A stretch of 64,000 nt of DNA. Source: Paenibacillus oceani. GTDB taxonomy: Bacteria; Bacillota; Bacilli; Paenibacillales; NBRC-103111. Below are positions 1 to 9,400 of this stretch, one piece after another (positions within the stretch are counted from its first letter, which is position 1; each line of letters starts with the position of its first letter). The translations under genes were made by a program, and so were the position numbers. Below the pieces are notes generated by a model. The model was not told the DNA's origin. It was given only the letters and a program-made list of their open reading frames with translations, and searched no databases. The DNA is taken from assembly GCF_014705615.1 (NCBI RefSeq), contig NZ_JACXJA010000036.1, positions 47,234-111,233 of the forward strand. The letters are read 5' to 3'.

Positions 1-391
1 CGGTCCTCACCATCACTTTCTCGAGAACGGCGGGGATCAGCCGGAGCGCCTCAAGCGTCTCGTACGACTGATCGAACGCTTGCAGCGGCGTCCCTCCGGG
101 AATCGTGAGCGGCTGACGCGCACCGAAAAAGGCGACCTCGCACGAGGCGGAGGCAGCCAGACGCGGCTTTACTCCAAGCAGCTTCAAAAACTTGAGCTCG
201 CTTCTCGCCGTAATCCGGTTTAAATAATACTGCTGCATTTCCGTCATCCACGCCATCAGCTCGAGCATCGTCAGCCCCGGATCGTGAGCGTTTTCGTCCG
301 TCCACTCGGGAAATAGTTTCGGTATCGCCTCGCGCGCTTCCCGAACCATTTGCTCGAACATGCGATCGTCCAAATTGGGCAACGGCAGCAT
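1..391 (-). CDS. Baseplate J-like protein, Afp12-like (partial, runs off the left edge)
   Basis: Only the first 130 codons are in the window, starting at the ATG at 391 and open to position 1. The N-terminus begins MLPLPNLDDRMFEQMV and continues with a PEWTDENAHDPGLTMLELMAWM segment. This is the typical opening of putative baseplate assembly (gp6/J-like) proteins of contractile tails. It follows the larger J-like gene on the same strand with a 49-bp gap, matching the afp11-afp12 order in eCIS loci. The expected role is a wedge component of the baseplate. The rest of the gene lies outside the window, so length and C-terminal domains cannot be judged. Confidence 0.8.
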   Translation of the reverse strand, partial: MLPLPNLDDRMFEQMVREAREAIPKLFPEWTDENAHDPGLTMLELMAWMTEMQQYYLNRITARSELKFLKLLGVKPRLAASASCEVAFFGARQPLTIPGGTPLQAFDQSYETLEALRLIPAVLEKVMVRT

Positions 392-440
392 CGTCTATCT
401 CCTCGCTCTCCGGCCTTCAGGCCTTGATGGTCTCCCGATC

Positions 441-3400
441 CTACAAAGCATGGACCGACACTTTATGGGTTCCGCTGACGATAACGCCGTGAGGAATATG
501 CAGGGGGCGGTTACCGTCGATTTCAACCCGGCGGTCGTCTTCCAGCATATAAACGGACATGTACAGCTTCTCTACAAACGAGATCGAACGGATCGTCTTC
601 AACAACGCGTAAAATACGGACGGATGCACCGTTTGTCCGATTTCCCATCCCTGTCCGTCAAAGTTGCCGCCAAGCGGATCGAGAAACCGGTTCAGCTTCT
701 GAACCGCCTCGAGTTCCGCCGGAAGCACATCGTCGAAGTGCTCCACCGCGACTACCGCCGTAATCGAAATTTCCAGAAATACCGGGGGGACGACCCGGAT
801 ATTTTCCGGCCAGGCCACCAGCGAGGAAGCGCGCTGCAGCACATACGTCTCAACCCGTTTCTTCAGCTCGGGAAATGCCGGCAATCCCGCCTGGCCTTCC
901 TTGGGCAGCACGACCAGCGTCATCGCCCCGGGCGCTTTCTCCATCTTCGCATTCCGGTTCGCCATACATTTCACTTTGGCTATATTCGGATAAGCGTCCC
1001 GGGCCAGCCATTCGAAGTCTTCCGCCGTAACCGCCCTGCCGTGATGCTTCAACAGCTGCGGTCCGCGCCGGACGGCCGAATCCATCGTCTCCGGATCGCA
1101 GCCGCCGGCGGCCGGCTCCACGTTAGTAACGCCGCCGACGAAGGCGATCGAGTTCTGCAGAGCGGTAATCGTGCCTGCCGGCGTATTGCCCTTCCTGCCT
1201 GCCGTCACCCGGTAGGTGACCCTGACTTTCTCCAGTCCGTCCTTCGGCGGCTCCAGCCCGTGAACCCCATCGCCGAACCGAAGCTGGCCGAACGTGCGGT
1301 CAATCGTATAGTGGCGGGATTTGGCAGTCGAGCCGGCGAAGTGGGCGACCTCTTGCCATCGGACCCAGACGCGCTGCAGTTGCCTGTCGCTGTCGCGGAT
1401 CGCTTCGTACTCGGGCTCTCCCGCTTCGTCGAACGCCGCGACGTCTTCTTCCGTAATCCGTACCGTCTCGTCGACCCATACTTCCTCGGAGACGATATTT
1501 TTCCGGCTCAGCTTGTACACGCCCTCGTCGAGCGCCCGGCTTTCCGGATATTCCGCGGCTACCGTTTCCTGCTGAACGACTCTTACCGTATTCAAAAACA
1601 ACCCTTTGATCCGCGGAAAATCGTCGCTGTCGCTTATATGATCGTAGCGGTCGTCCCGGTTCACGGCCCGAATCCAGCAGCCCCTCTCTCCAAAAACAAC
1701 GTCTTCGGCGAAATCTGCAGGCCCGACGAATTGAAGCGTCCCGCTTTCGGTTAACCCTTTCGTACCGTCGATCAGCTTCAGCGGAGCCCACTGAGACCGG
1801 ACTCCGGGAGCGGCCGAGCGCAAATATTCCCATTCGAGATACGGCACCGACTCTGCCTTCATCCGCTGCGGCACGACGGCGGCGTAGATCGAGACCGGTC
1901 CGCGGACCGGAGGGCGGTCGAAGCCGAGGACGAGCGTAGGATGTTTGCCTTCCAGCGGTACGAACGGCTCGAAGCCACCCTTCTCGGAACGGCTGTGACG
2001 CGTCCGGTTTTCATAAACCGTATTGTTGAGCGTCAGGCACCGCTCCAGCGCGTACACCCGCTCCTCATACCGGTAGGCCAGCTTCACCTCTTCCACCCAC
2101 GGAGACAGGTACACGGGGAACGGAGCGTACGCGTTCTCCATCTGAAGAATACGTCCGCGAATCCAATAGTTGAAATGCCCGTTCACGTACACGGGAGCCA
2201 GATCGCCCGGGCACCGGAAGCCGATCCGCTTGCGGACCGCTTCGCTGCCGGGGTGATAGAACAGCTTCTCCGCTTCTTTGCCTGCGTCCAGACGGACCCA
2301 GGACGAGCCGTTCCAATATTCCCAGATGACCCCGGTGATCGATACTTTCGGCGGATCGGGCTTCTCGAACTGCGATTTCTTCATGACCAATTTCCAGTCA
2401 ATCGCCGGCACGTGCTCCGGTATAAACCGGTTCTCGATCGCTTTTAATGAAAACGACAGGTCGATCATCCCGTCCCTCTTGCAGAACGCTTCCCGGCTTG
2501 CCAAGTAAAAAGTACCGTACTGGGCGAACTGGTCGCCGAAAGGATAAAACCCGGCGGGATCCGCTTGTATATCGTTAAAAAACATAATGTCCGGATTCAG
2601 TCCGCCCTGACTGGCGCTGTCCTCGTAGTCTGTTTTCACCGCAATCCGGTCGAGCGACAATCCGCTCTCCGCCAGCGACTTCTTGCCGGGCTCATGGGGC
2701 TGCAGACGGCACTGAATCCAGCGTCCCTGCGTACCGTTCACTTCAACCTCGGCAATTTCGCCCGGAGTCGACTTGGTCAGCACGATCCGGTTGCCCGCAC
2801 CCCACACCGCATCGAACGGAAGCCAGCCGTCCTTGGACGAATACAGCCACTGCACCCATTCCGGCCGGGTCAGCTGACTGCACATCTGAACCTCGTCCCT
2901 CCGGGCCGAATTGCCGATCTCCACTTCGATTCTAGCCGTCTCGAATACCGTGAACATATCGTCATGGGACAAATACATCGCATGCGCCTGCAAGTTGTCC
3001 CTGCCCCCGATCACAAAAAGCGGGGTTGACGCAGCTTGCCCCCTCGCCGGATCGGTTAGCAGCTCTTCCGGGACCCGGACGATCGAATCGTGTTTTTTAC
3101 TCGACAAAAAGGCGGCGTGCCAGCGGGCCGGCGTCAAGAAGACGGACCTTTCCGTCTCAAACGGAACTTCTCCGTCCGCTCCGGCCGCATGAATCCGCGT
3201 CCCGGCTTGGATCAGCACCGGCTCCTTCGTGCCTTCATTCAGCGTGAACGCCGCATAACTGACGGACGGGCGCGCAGGCAGAAGCGATACGTCGAACAAG
3301 TTCAAAAAGGCGACTAAGTTTTTGGCAGGCACCCGGTTGAGCCTTTTGACGTTTTCGTGGTACATGTCCGCAAACAGGGCGAACAGGGCGGCACCGGGAT

Positions 3401-3509
3401 CCGGATCTTCCGGCGTAAACCGCCATTCGGGCGTGTAAAACGGCGCCAGTTCTTTCATTCGTGCGAATAAATCCGCCATCGTGCGGGGATCAAGCTGCGG
3501 AGGATTCAC
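441..3509 (-). CDS. Large baseplate wedge protein, Afp11/gp6-like
   Basis: A 1022-residue protein. The N-terminus (RTMADLFARMKELAPFYTPEW, then PEDPDPGAALFALFADMY) is the eCIS/phage baseplate wedge opening, and the C-terminal third (residues about 780-1000) has a baseplate_J-like region with GDGVHGLEPP and RGPQLLKHHGRAVTAEDFEWLARDA-type segments. In a contractile injection system this protein forms the wedges that link the central hub to the sheath and any fibres. It lies directly downstream of gp25 (58-bp gap) and upstream of a second J-like gene, as in Afp/PVC clusters. The start is the ATG at 3509 after a short G-rich stretch. I am confident of the family; the Afp11 equivalence rests on order and length. 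Confidence 0.85.
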   Translation of the reverse strand: MNPPQLDPRTMADLFARMKELAPFYTPEWRFTPEDPDPGAALFALFADMYHENVKRLNRVPAKNLVAFLNLFDVSLLPARPSVSYAAFTLNEGTKEPVLIQAGTRIHAAGADGEVPFETERSVFLTPARWHAAFLSSKKHDSIVRVPEELLTDPARGQAASTPLFVIGGRDNLQAHAMYLSHDDMFTVFETARIEVEIGNSARRDEVQMCSQLTRPEWVQWLYSSKDGWLPFDAVWGAGNRIVLTKSTPGEIAEVEVNGTQGRWIQCRLQPHEPGKKSLAESGLSLDRIAVKTDYEDSASQGGLNPDIMFFNDIQADPAGFYPFGDQFAQYGTFYLASREAFCKRDGMIDLSFSLKAIENRFIPEHVPAIDWKLVMKKSQFEKPDPPKVSITGVIWEYWNGSSWVRLDAGKEAEKLFYHPGSEAVRKRIGFRCPGDLAPVYVNGHFNYWIRGRILQMENAYAPFPVYLSPWVEEVKLAYRYEERVYALERCLTLNNTVYENRTRHSRSEKGGFEPFVPLEGKHPTLVLGFDRPPVRGPVSIYAAVVPQRMKAESVPYLEWEYLRSAAPGVRSQWAPLKLIDGTKGLTESGTLQFVGPADFAEDVVFGERGCWIRAVNRDDRYDHISDSDDFPRIKGLFLNTVRVVQQETVAAEYPESRALDEGVYKLSRKNIVSEEVWVDETVRITEEDVAAFDEAGEPEYEAIRDSDRQLQRVWVRWQEVAHFAGSTAKSRHYTIDRTFGQLRFGDGVHGLEPPKDGLEKVRVTYRVTAGRKGNTPAGTITALQNSIAFVGGVTNVEPAAGGCDPETMDSAVRRGPQLLKHHGRAVTAEDFEWLARDAYPNIAKVKCMANRNAKMEKAPGAMTLVVLPKEGQAGLPAFPELKKRVETYVLQRASSLVAWPENIRVVPPVFLEISITAVVAVEHFDDVLPAELEAVQKLNRFLDPLGGNFDGQGWEIGQTVHPSVFYALLKTIRSISFVEKLYMSVYMLEDDRRVEIDGNRPLHIPHGVIVSGTHKVSVHAL

Positions 3510-3566
3510 GATTCCACCCCCTCGCCGTATGTAGGTTGGACATTGCGGCCGGTTCCTTCTTTCCGT

Positions 3567-3968
3567 TTAGTGCGTGCCTTCGAATAAATAGAACGGATAT
3601 ACCTGATTGAACAAATTGTTAGTCGTGCGGACCGTGTACTGAATCCGGACGTGGACCTTGCCCAGCATCTCCCGGTCGGGCGTCGCCGTTACTTCCACTT
3701 CGTCCACCCTCGGCTCCCAGATCCGGATCGCCTCCCGCACATTGCCTTCCAGCAGCGCAAGCGTCGTATCGTCGGTCGGTCCGAAGGCGAATTCCGCAAC
3801 TTCGCAGCCGAAGTCCGGGCGCATTACCCTCTCTCCCCGCGTAGTGCCGAGTATGATCCGGATCGATTCGTATATATCTTCCTCGTATTCGGACATCCGG
3901 ATTTTCCCCGTGGCCGGATCGACCTGAATCGGGAATTTCCAGCCGCGTCCCAAAAACTCGTTTGACAT
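3567..3968 (-). CDS. gp25-like baseplate wedge protein (GPW/gp25 family)
   Basis: A 133-residue protein of the usual length for gp25/GPW. The family hallmarks are visible: an N-terminal LGRGWKFPIQVDPATG, then EEDIYESIRIILGTTRGERVMRPDFGCEV, which is the characteristic core (I-x-x-I-L-x-T-x-x-G-E-R-x-M-x-P-x-F-G). gp25 is a structural core of the baseplate wedge and helps nucleate the sheath in all known contractile injection systems. It sits between the spike gene (53-bp gap) and the large wedge gene, as in Afp9 loci. No PAAR gene is found in the gap on either side, although many eCIS loci have one here. Confidence 0.93.
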   Translation of the reverse strand: MSNEFLGRGWKFPIQVDPATGKIRMSEYEEDIYESIRIILGTTRGERVMRPDFGCEVAEFAFGPTDDTTLALLEGNVREAIRIWEPRVDEVEVTATPDREMLGKVHVRIQYTVRTTNNLFNQVYPFYLFEGTH

Positions 3969-4020
3969 CGTAATCGCGCGCTCCTTCCTCTGCGCAGCTT
4001 TCCGCCGCCGGCACGCCGGA

Positions 4021-4737
4021 TCAGTTGATTTTGACCATCGTCCCTTTAATATTGATCATTCCGTCCGACTTGATATCGAGCGCGGCCCCCGACTTGATCG
4101 TCATCGTAGCGGAAGCTTCGATATTGACCTGCGTCGATTTGATGTTGATCTCTTTGGCGCTTTCGATCTTCACGCTGCCCTTGGCATCGATCTTGATTAC
4201 CGTGGAACTGCTGGATATCGTAATTTCGTTGGCCGAGCCGCCCTGGATCGATATTTGGTTGTTGCCGCTGCTGTCGGCGATCGTCAGCGAATCGTCCTTG
4301 TCTGCGAAAACGGCGGTTTGCCCTTTTTTCGTTTTGATTGTAATCGTTTCTTCGCCGGCTTTATCGGTAAATAAAATCTGGTTGCCGGAGCGGGATACGA
4401 TTTTCCGCTCGTCGTTTTTGTCCGCAGGAGAAGGCGGCGCCTGCTTGCTGTTCCACAACGTGCCGATAACGATCGGATAGCGGATCTGGCCGAGGTGAAA
4501 GGCGACCAGCACTTCGTCTCCGACCTCCGGGATGAACAGGCTGCCCATCTCCTTACCCGCCATCATCGTCGCGATCCGCGCCCAGCCGGTCTCCGCCTTC
4601 TCGTCGTGAAGCGGCAGGTGGAGCTTGACCCGGCCCAGCTTGTCCGGATCGTTATTGTTCGTTACGATGCCGATCATGACGCCGTCGATACGCGTATTCA
4701 GAACGTTCGGCGACAGTTCTGCGGGAAAATTCATCAT
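4021..4737 (-). CDS. Central spike protein, gpV/VgrG-like (Afp8 C-terminal part)
   Basis: A 238-residue protein. Residues about 15-100 form the phage_base_V OB-fold (VMIGIVTNNNDPDKLGRVKL, then GWARIATMMAGKEMGSLFIPEVGDEVLVAF). Residues about 115-238 are a run of alternating short beta strands rich in I, S, T and K, as in the beta-helical spike of gp5/VgrG proteins. It forms the trimeric needle below the hub. Its start overlaps the end of the upstream hub gene by 4 bp (ATGA), suggesting translational coupling. Hub and spike are separate genes here, whereas VgrG and Afp8 fuse them. No catalytic extension is seen. Confidence 0.88.
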   Translation of the reverse strand: MMNFPAELSPNVLNTRIDGVMIGIVTNNNDPDKLGRVKLHLPLHDEKAETGWARIATMMAGKEMGSLFIPEVGDEVLVAFHLGQIRYPIVIGTLWNSKQAPPSPADKNDERKIVSRSGNQILFTDKAGEETITIKTKKGQTAVFADKDDSLTIADSSGNNQISIQGGSANEITISSSSTVIKIDAKGSVKIESAKEINIKSTQVNIEASATMTIKSGAALDIKSDGMINIKGTMVKIN

Positions 4738-5825
4738 ACGGCGTTCCCTCCCAACTGGAATCGCGTCACATAGCCGTCATCGTCGAGAACGTGGCTGGCA
4801 GAAGTGATGTAATACGTCTGATTGTACGTATCGCCCACGCCGCTCAGCTTCAAGTACCGTCCGGCCCGTATCTCCGGAATGCCGATGCACTCGGCGTGTC
4901 CCGTCACCAGCTTCATCGAGCGGTGATTGAGATAAGCGTCCGCATAGTTTTTCGCTTCGTCGTTCGAGCTGGCGTTCATATATAACGTTTCCGTATAGTC
5001 CCCGATTTTGGAGAGCACGTCTTTGCCGGTTTTCGAATTGCTGCCCAGCTTCGTGATCGATCCGGCTTCGCTTTGCACGACCTTTTGCTCCTTATCGTCC
5101 CAGAACCGGATCTTCACCCCGGTCAGCTGTTCGGCCAAATTGTGCTCGATCGATAACGCGCGCAGTTCTTTGCCCAGCGCCAACGTCGTCACCGGCGTCA
5201 TCTGGGTGAGCGGCTTGCGAAAATAGAGATGTTTGCCGACCACGAAAAAGTCGTAGTTGAGCAGCCCGGCCAAATGCTGGATATAATGAAAGTCGTCCAT
5301 CATATTTTGCGAGATCGTCGGCAGCTGGATCGTCGTATCGTCAACATGCGCCGTAGCTTTATGCCTTGAAGCGATTTCTTTGACCACATCGCTGTATTTT
5401 TTGTCGTTCCAGGTTTGCATCCGGGTCCCCTTCATCATGAAGAAGCTTAAATCCATCCCTCTGACGTTCACAACGCCGCCGTCGTTCTCCATAAATTCCA
5501 CGGTGACGGAGGTAATATATCCGCTGAATACGAGCTCGAGCTTGTCCAGGTAACCGAGCGAGATGTCGATGGAAGCGCCGAGTTGGAATACGTTCAGCCA
5601 CTTCCAACTGCCGGAATCCCATTCATACGCATTCGTGACGCGGATCAGGAACGAATCCGCAGTCGCTTCCGTCGTCGTTTCGACGCGGACCATGGAGAGC
5701 GGAATACTGTCGTCGATTTTGCTTCCGTTTACTTTGACGACTGCGGCCGGAGCGAAAAATTGAGCGTACTTCTTTTCCAGACTGTCGAACGGGTACGAGT
5801 CGGTTTCCAGCTTTAATTCCGCCAT
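4734..5825 (-). CDS. Baseplate hub protein, gp27/gpD-like (late control D family)
   Basis: A 363-residue protein resembling the phage late-control gene D / gp27 hub family: a domain with CDISLGYLDKLELVFSGYIT-like beta structure, a KYSDVVKEIASRH segment, and a C-terminal half ending in a DDDGYVTRFQLGGNAV strand. It forms the trimeric hub that adapts the sixfold tube to the threefold spike. It is located between the LysM adaptor gene (3-bp gap) and the spike gene (4-bp overlap). This tight packing supports co-translation and a 1:1 assembly. The N-terminal residues are unremarkable and no toxin domain is attached. Confidence 0.85.
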   Translation of the reverse strand: MAELKLETDSYPFDSLEKKYAQFFAPAAVVKVNGSKIDDSIPLSMVRVETTTEATADSFLIRVTNAYEWDSGSWKWLNVFQLGASIDISLGYLDKLELVFSGYITSVTVEFMENDGGVVNVRGMDLSFFMMKGTRMQTWNDKKYSDVVKEIASRHKATAHVDDTTIQLPTISQNMMDDFHYIQHLAGLLNYDFFVVGKHLYFRKPLTQMTPVTTLALGKELRALSIEHNLAEQLTGVKIRFWDDKEQKVVQSEAGSITKLGSNSKTGKDVLSKIGDYTETLYMNASSNDEAKNYADAYLNHRSMKLVTGHAECIGIPEIRAGRYLKLSGVGDTYNQTYYITSASHVLDDDGYVTRFQLGGNAV

Positions 5826-5828
5826 CGC

Positions 5829-6455
5829 TCAGTCCAGCCTCGGAACGGTAATTCGTCTTCCGGTTTGCAGCCTGGCCGGATTGTCGATCCGGTTCGCTTT
5901 GGCGATCTCCCGCCACATCCCGGGGTCTTTGTACTCATGGGCGGCGATCATCCACAGCTCCTCGCCCTGGCTCAGCATCTTTTGTTTCGTCCGGTCGGAC
6001 GAATGCCGGGGGATATGCTGCAGCTGCTCCTCCTTCGTATACCAGGAACGGAACGTAACTTTCAGCTTCGCGCGCACCGGTATGCCCGAATCGAGAAACA
6101 TCGTGAACGAATGCGCCACTTTTTCGACAACGCCTTTGAAATCGACGGAGCCCCATACGAACCGGCACACGGGAGGAGCGTGAAGCTCTCTTTCCACATC
6201 GAGCAGGCCCGTAATCTTTTTGGTGTAATCCCGCACGTCCGTTCCTTTTTCGTAGGTATCGAAAAATAAATCCATCGTGAGCGTCGTCGTATTGCCGCTG
6301 ACGAACTGCCCCACCGGCATCGACAGCCCGGGAACCCGTTCCCATTTGTAATGATTGCTCGCATCCATCGCGTATTCGCTCGGGTTAAACAACACCTCGA
6401 TATTTTCTTTGCTGTTGCCCCGGTCAACGATGATCATCGCTTTTTTGAGCGCCAA
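5829..6455 (-). CDS. LysM-containing tube/baseplate adaptor (Afp7/gp53-like)
   Basis: A 208-residue protein. Residues about 1-140 match the CIS tube/baseplate adaptor domain (ENIEVLFNPSEYAMDASNHY; TTLTMDLFFDTYEKGTDVRDY). Residues about 155-207 form a LysM domain (QGEELWMIAAHEYKDPGMWREI, ending GRRITVPRL). In eCIS particles this protein joins the inner tube to the hub; LysM here is usually structural rather than a wall anchor. It lies 3 bp upstream of the hub gene and 38 bp downstream of the long disordered-protein gene. The NPSEY motif near the start is a good family marker. Confidence 0.9.
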   Translation of the reverse strand: MALKKAMIIVDRGNSKENIEVLFNPSEYAMDASNHYKWERVPGLSMPVGQFVSGNTTTLTMDLFFDTYEKGTDVRDYTKKITGLLDVERELHAPPVCRFVWGSVDFKGVVEKVAHSFTMFLDSGIPVRAKLKVTFRSWYTKEEQLQHIPRHSSDRTKQKMLSQGEELWMIAAHEYKDPGMWREIAKANRIDNPARLQTGRRITVPRLD

Positions 6456-6493
6456 TCGGTTTCACTGCCTTTCCTGTTAGTCCGGCGAATCCA

Positions 6494-9400
6494 CTATAAC
6501 CCGCGCGTCTGCCTGTCGAAGCGGATTTTTTTCTCGATCTCGCGGTAGACGCGGTCGGCTATTTTTTTGATATCGAACTGCGGCAGCTTCTTCACCATTT
6601 CCTGAAGCTCGCCCAAGTCGAGCGCCGGAGCCGCTTCTTCGCGGGCGGTCTCCGCAGCCGGCGGCGCGGCTGTCTGGGGCGTCCGGCGGTAATCCAGCTC
6701 GGCCGGATCTTCGGCCCATGAGCTGGCCGACGGCTCCGCTGCAGCGGTTTCCAGCTTGTGCTCCAGCGGAGCCGCAACCCGCGCAAGCGCCGACTCGCGC
6801 CCGGTTGGCGGGAATGCAGCCGCCGGCACCTGCTGCGAAGCCGCTGCAGGGAGCGGGCGATTCAACCGGATCGGCTCCAATAAGGGCGAGGCGGCTCCGG
6901 ATGATCCGATCCCGCGAAGTCCGACCGTTCCTGTCGGACCACTCGCAGCAGGGCTCTGTCCTGTGCCGGACCGTTGTTCTGCGGCTCCCGGACTTGTCCG
7001 TTTCGTTAGTTCCCCCGCCAACGGTCCGCCAAGGCCGTTGGTAACCGGTCTCGTTTGATACGCGCCCGAGGCGGGGCGGAACGTCAGCCGATCGCTGCGG
7101 ATGATCGTGAGCTTGTCAGGTCCGCGCGGTGCGGGCTGACGACCCGGAACCGCCGCAACGGCCGCATTCGTCCGCCTCCCGGCGACGGCGCTTATTCCCG
7201 GAAGACCCGGCAATCGCGCGGGTCGGTATATATTCGTTCGGGAGCTGAATTGGTTGAAGCTGCGATAGACGGTCAAATTTGTGCCGCCTTGCGAAAGGGC
7301 GGACCGGAAAGGCCCGTCCAATCTCCCCGGAGCCGCGAGACGGGTCGGAACCGCGGCTGCGAAACCGGCAGTTTCGCTTGCACGCGCTCCGCCTGCAGAC
7401 GGCTCCGCACCGGAGGCCGCGTATCGGGATAACGGGCTCCCCGCGCTTGTTCTGTTCGGCGGTTCTCCGGGATATCGGCTCGCAGCCGGTTCCGCTTTAT
7501 CCTTGTGCGCGAATCGGATGCCTGCCGTCTGTCTCTCGGACAACCCGGGTGAATCAGCAACGAGGGAGGACGCATGTGCAGGCTGAATCCCCTTGGGCCG
7601 CAGCGGTTGAGCGTTCTCTCCCGCTTCCTGCAGCGTCGTCATTGGTCGGCTGACCGCCATCGCAGCACTTCGTCCGTTCCGTCGATGGGCGGTCAGCGGC
7701 TCCTCTGCGGTTCCGCCGCTTGCACCCGGCTTCCTGCGAAGCCATATCGACGGCGTCTCCGCCTGGAGCCGCCATCCGCTGCCGGATGCGGAACCGATCG
7801 GCCGCGGCCCTTCGTGACTCGTCCGCCTATCCGCCGCTGTCACCCGGCCAGACCGGTTTGCCTCGCGGCTCGCCTGATCGGCGTTCCCGCCTATTGGCGA
7901 GCGGGCCGGGCCGCCGCGAATCGCCGCGAAACCTCGCCGATTGGCCATTAACGTCCTGTCGTCTGCCAGCAGTGACAACGAGCGGGCCGCAGGCCGCATC
8001 CCTCCGGCTGCGTGTAATGGCTCTTTTCCGGATACGCCCTCTGACTTGGAGAGCGTCGGAAGCGGCGGCGTGGTAAAACCAGTTCTGAGAATAGTCGGGT
8101 CAGCGGAAAGAGACGGTTTGCGTGTGCGCTGCTGCAATCGCCGCTCTTCCGGGATGCTGTTCGTATGTACATCGTTCCAAAGATCATCCGGGCGTAGATG
8201 TGGAGCTTCAGATCTTGTCCCGGCATTTTTGATGGACCGGTCCGGCCCGCGCAGGGAACCGATTTTCCGGTTCAGCCCGTGTGACAGGCTGGAGACGGAA
8301 AGCGGTCGGCGCCCCGTTCCCGCATCATCATGCGGCTCGTCCATCCGGACAGTCATCTGGAGTGGGCTGCCTGCAGCCGGACTGCCGGATCGGAGCCCCG
8401 CTGCCGGGTATTCCGGACGGCTGCCGTCTTTCCGCATCCGGCCTGTCCGCAGCTGATCCCGGTCTGCCGACGGGTTACCCGTCGGCAGCGGACTGATCGT
8501 CCGACTGGCTCGCCGGTCATCCGTGCTCATTCGCGGAATCGCGTATGCCGGAGAACGGTCTGCCATATGGCGCATGGCGTAGGTTCGCTGGATCGCGCCC
8601 CACTCCGCGATCCTGCCCAACATCGCAGCCAGCCTGCGTTCCGGCGTTCCGGCGATCGACGACATAGATTGCGTGGCCGGCGGCGATAACGCGAGCCCGA
8701 TATCGGCAGCAGCGGAACGGGTGCCGAATAATTCAGGTTCCCCGGTTTTGTCTTTCTTGCCGGCCAATCTCCGGCTCCGTCCGCGGTCGGTCGAAGTGTC
8801 TTTAGACATAGCCATGCGGAGATCTGCTCCGGCCAGCGGGTCGGGCAACATATCCGGCCGCGATCCTTGGTCACGGGCCGTCTCGTCTGCCGAACGGCGC
8901 AAGGCGCGGGTCAGCTTATATCCGTTTCGCTCCGCCACGCGGCCGAGCATCGCAGTCATCTCCCGCTCCAGCGACCCGGCAGCCTGCGTAATGAGGCTTG
9001 CAGCCGGCGACGCTGCCGCAAGAGGTAGATCAGCAGCACTGGAGCGTGGGCTGCTGCTTACTGCTGCGCCGGCTTTATCGGCGGGTACGGCTGTGTCCCG
9101 GTCCGATTCGCGACCGGTTGGTGCTGGTTTGGTTTTAGCCAAGCGGAGGTCCGCTCCTCCGGCCAACAAGCCGGATAAAAGCCGCCGCGCAGAATAATGC
9201 GCCTTCGCGTCTGCCGAACGACGCAAAACGTCGGTTGGCTTGAATCCGCTCCGCCCGGCCGGGCGGCCCAACATCTCTGTCGGACTTCGGCCCCGCGTTC
9301 CCGCATCGGTCATCGGCGTGCCCCTTGCAGTTACCGTCCATTCCGGAAGCCGGATATCGGCGGAGCCGGCAGGGGATACGCTTCGTTCAACCGCAACCGC

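Noticed and set aside
360..1754. Long plus-strand frame opposite the baseplate gene
   Set aside because: It is an antisense shadow of the J-like baseplate gene, with no recognisable domain and arginine/proline-rich composition.
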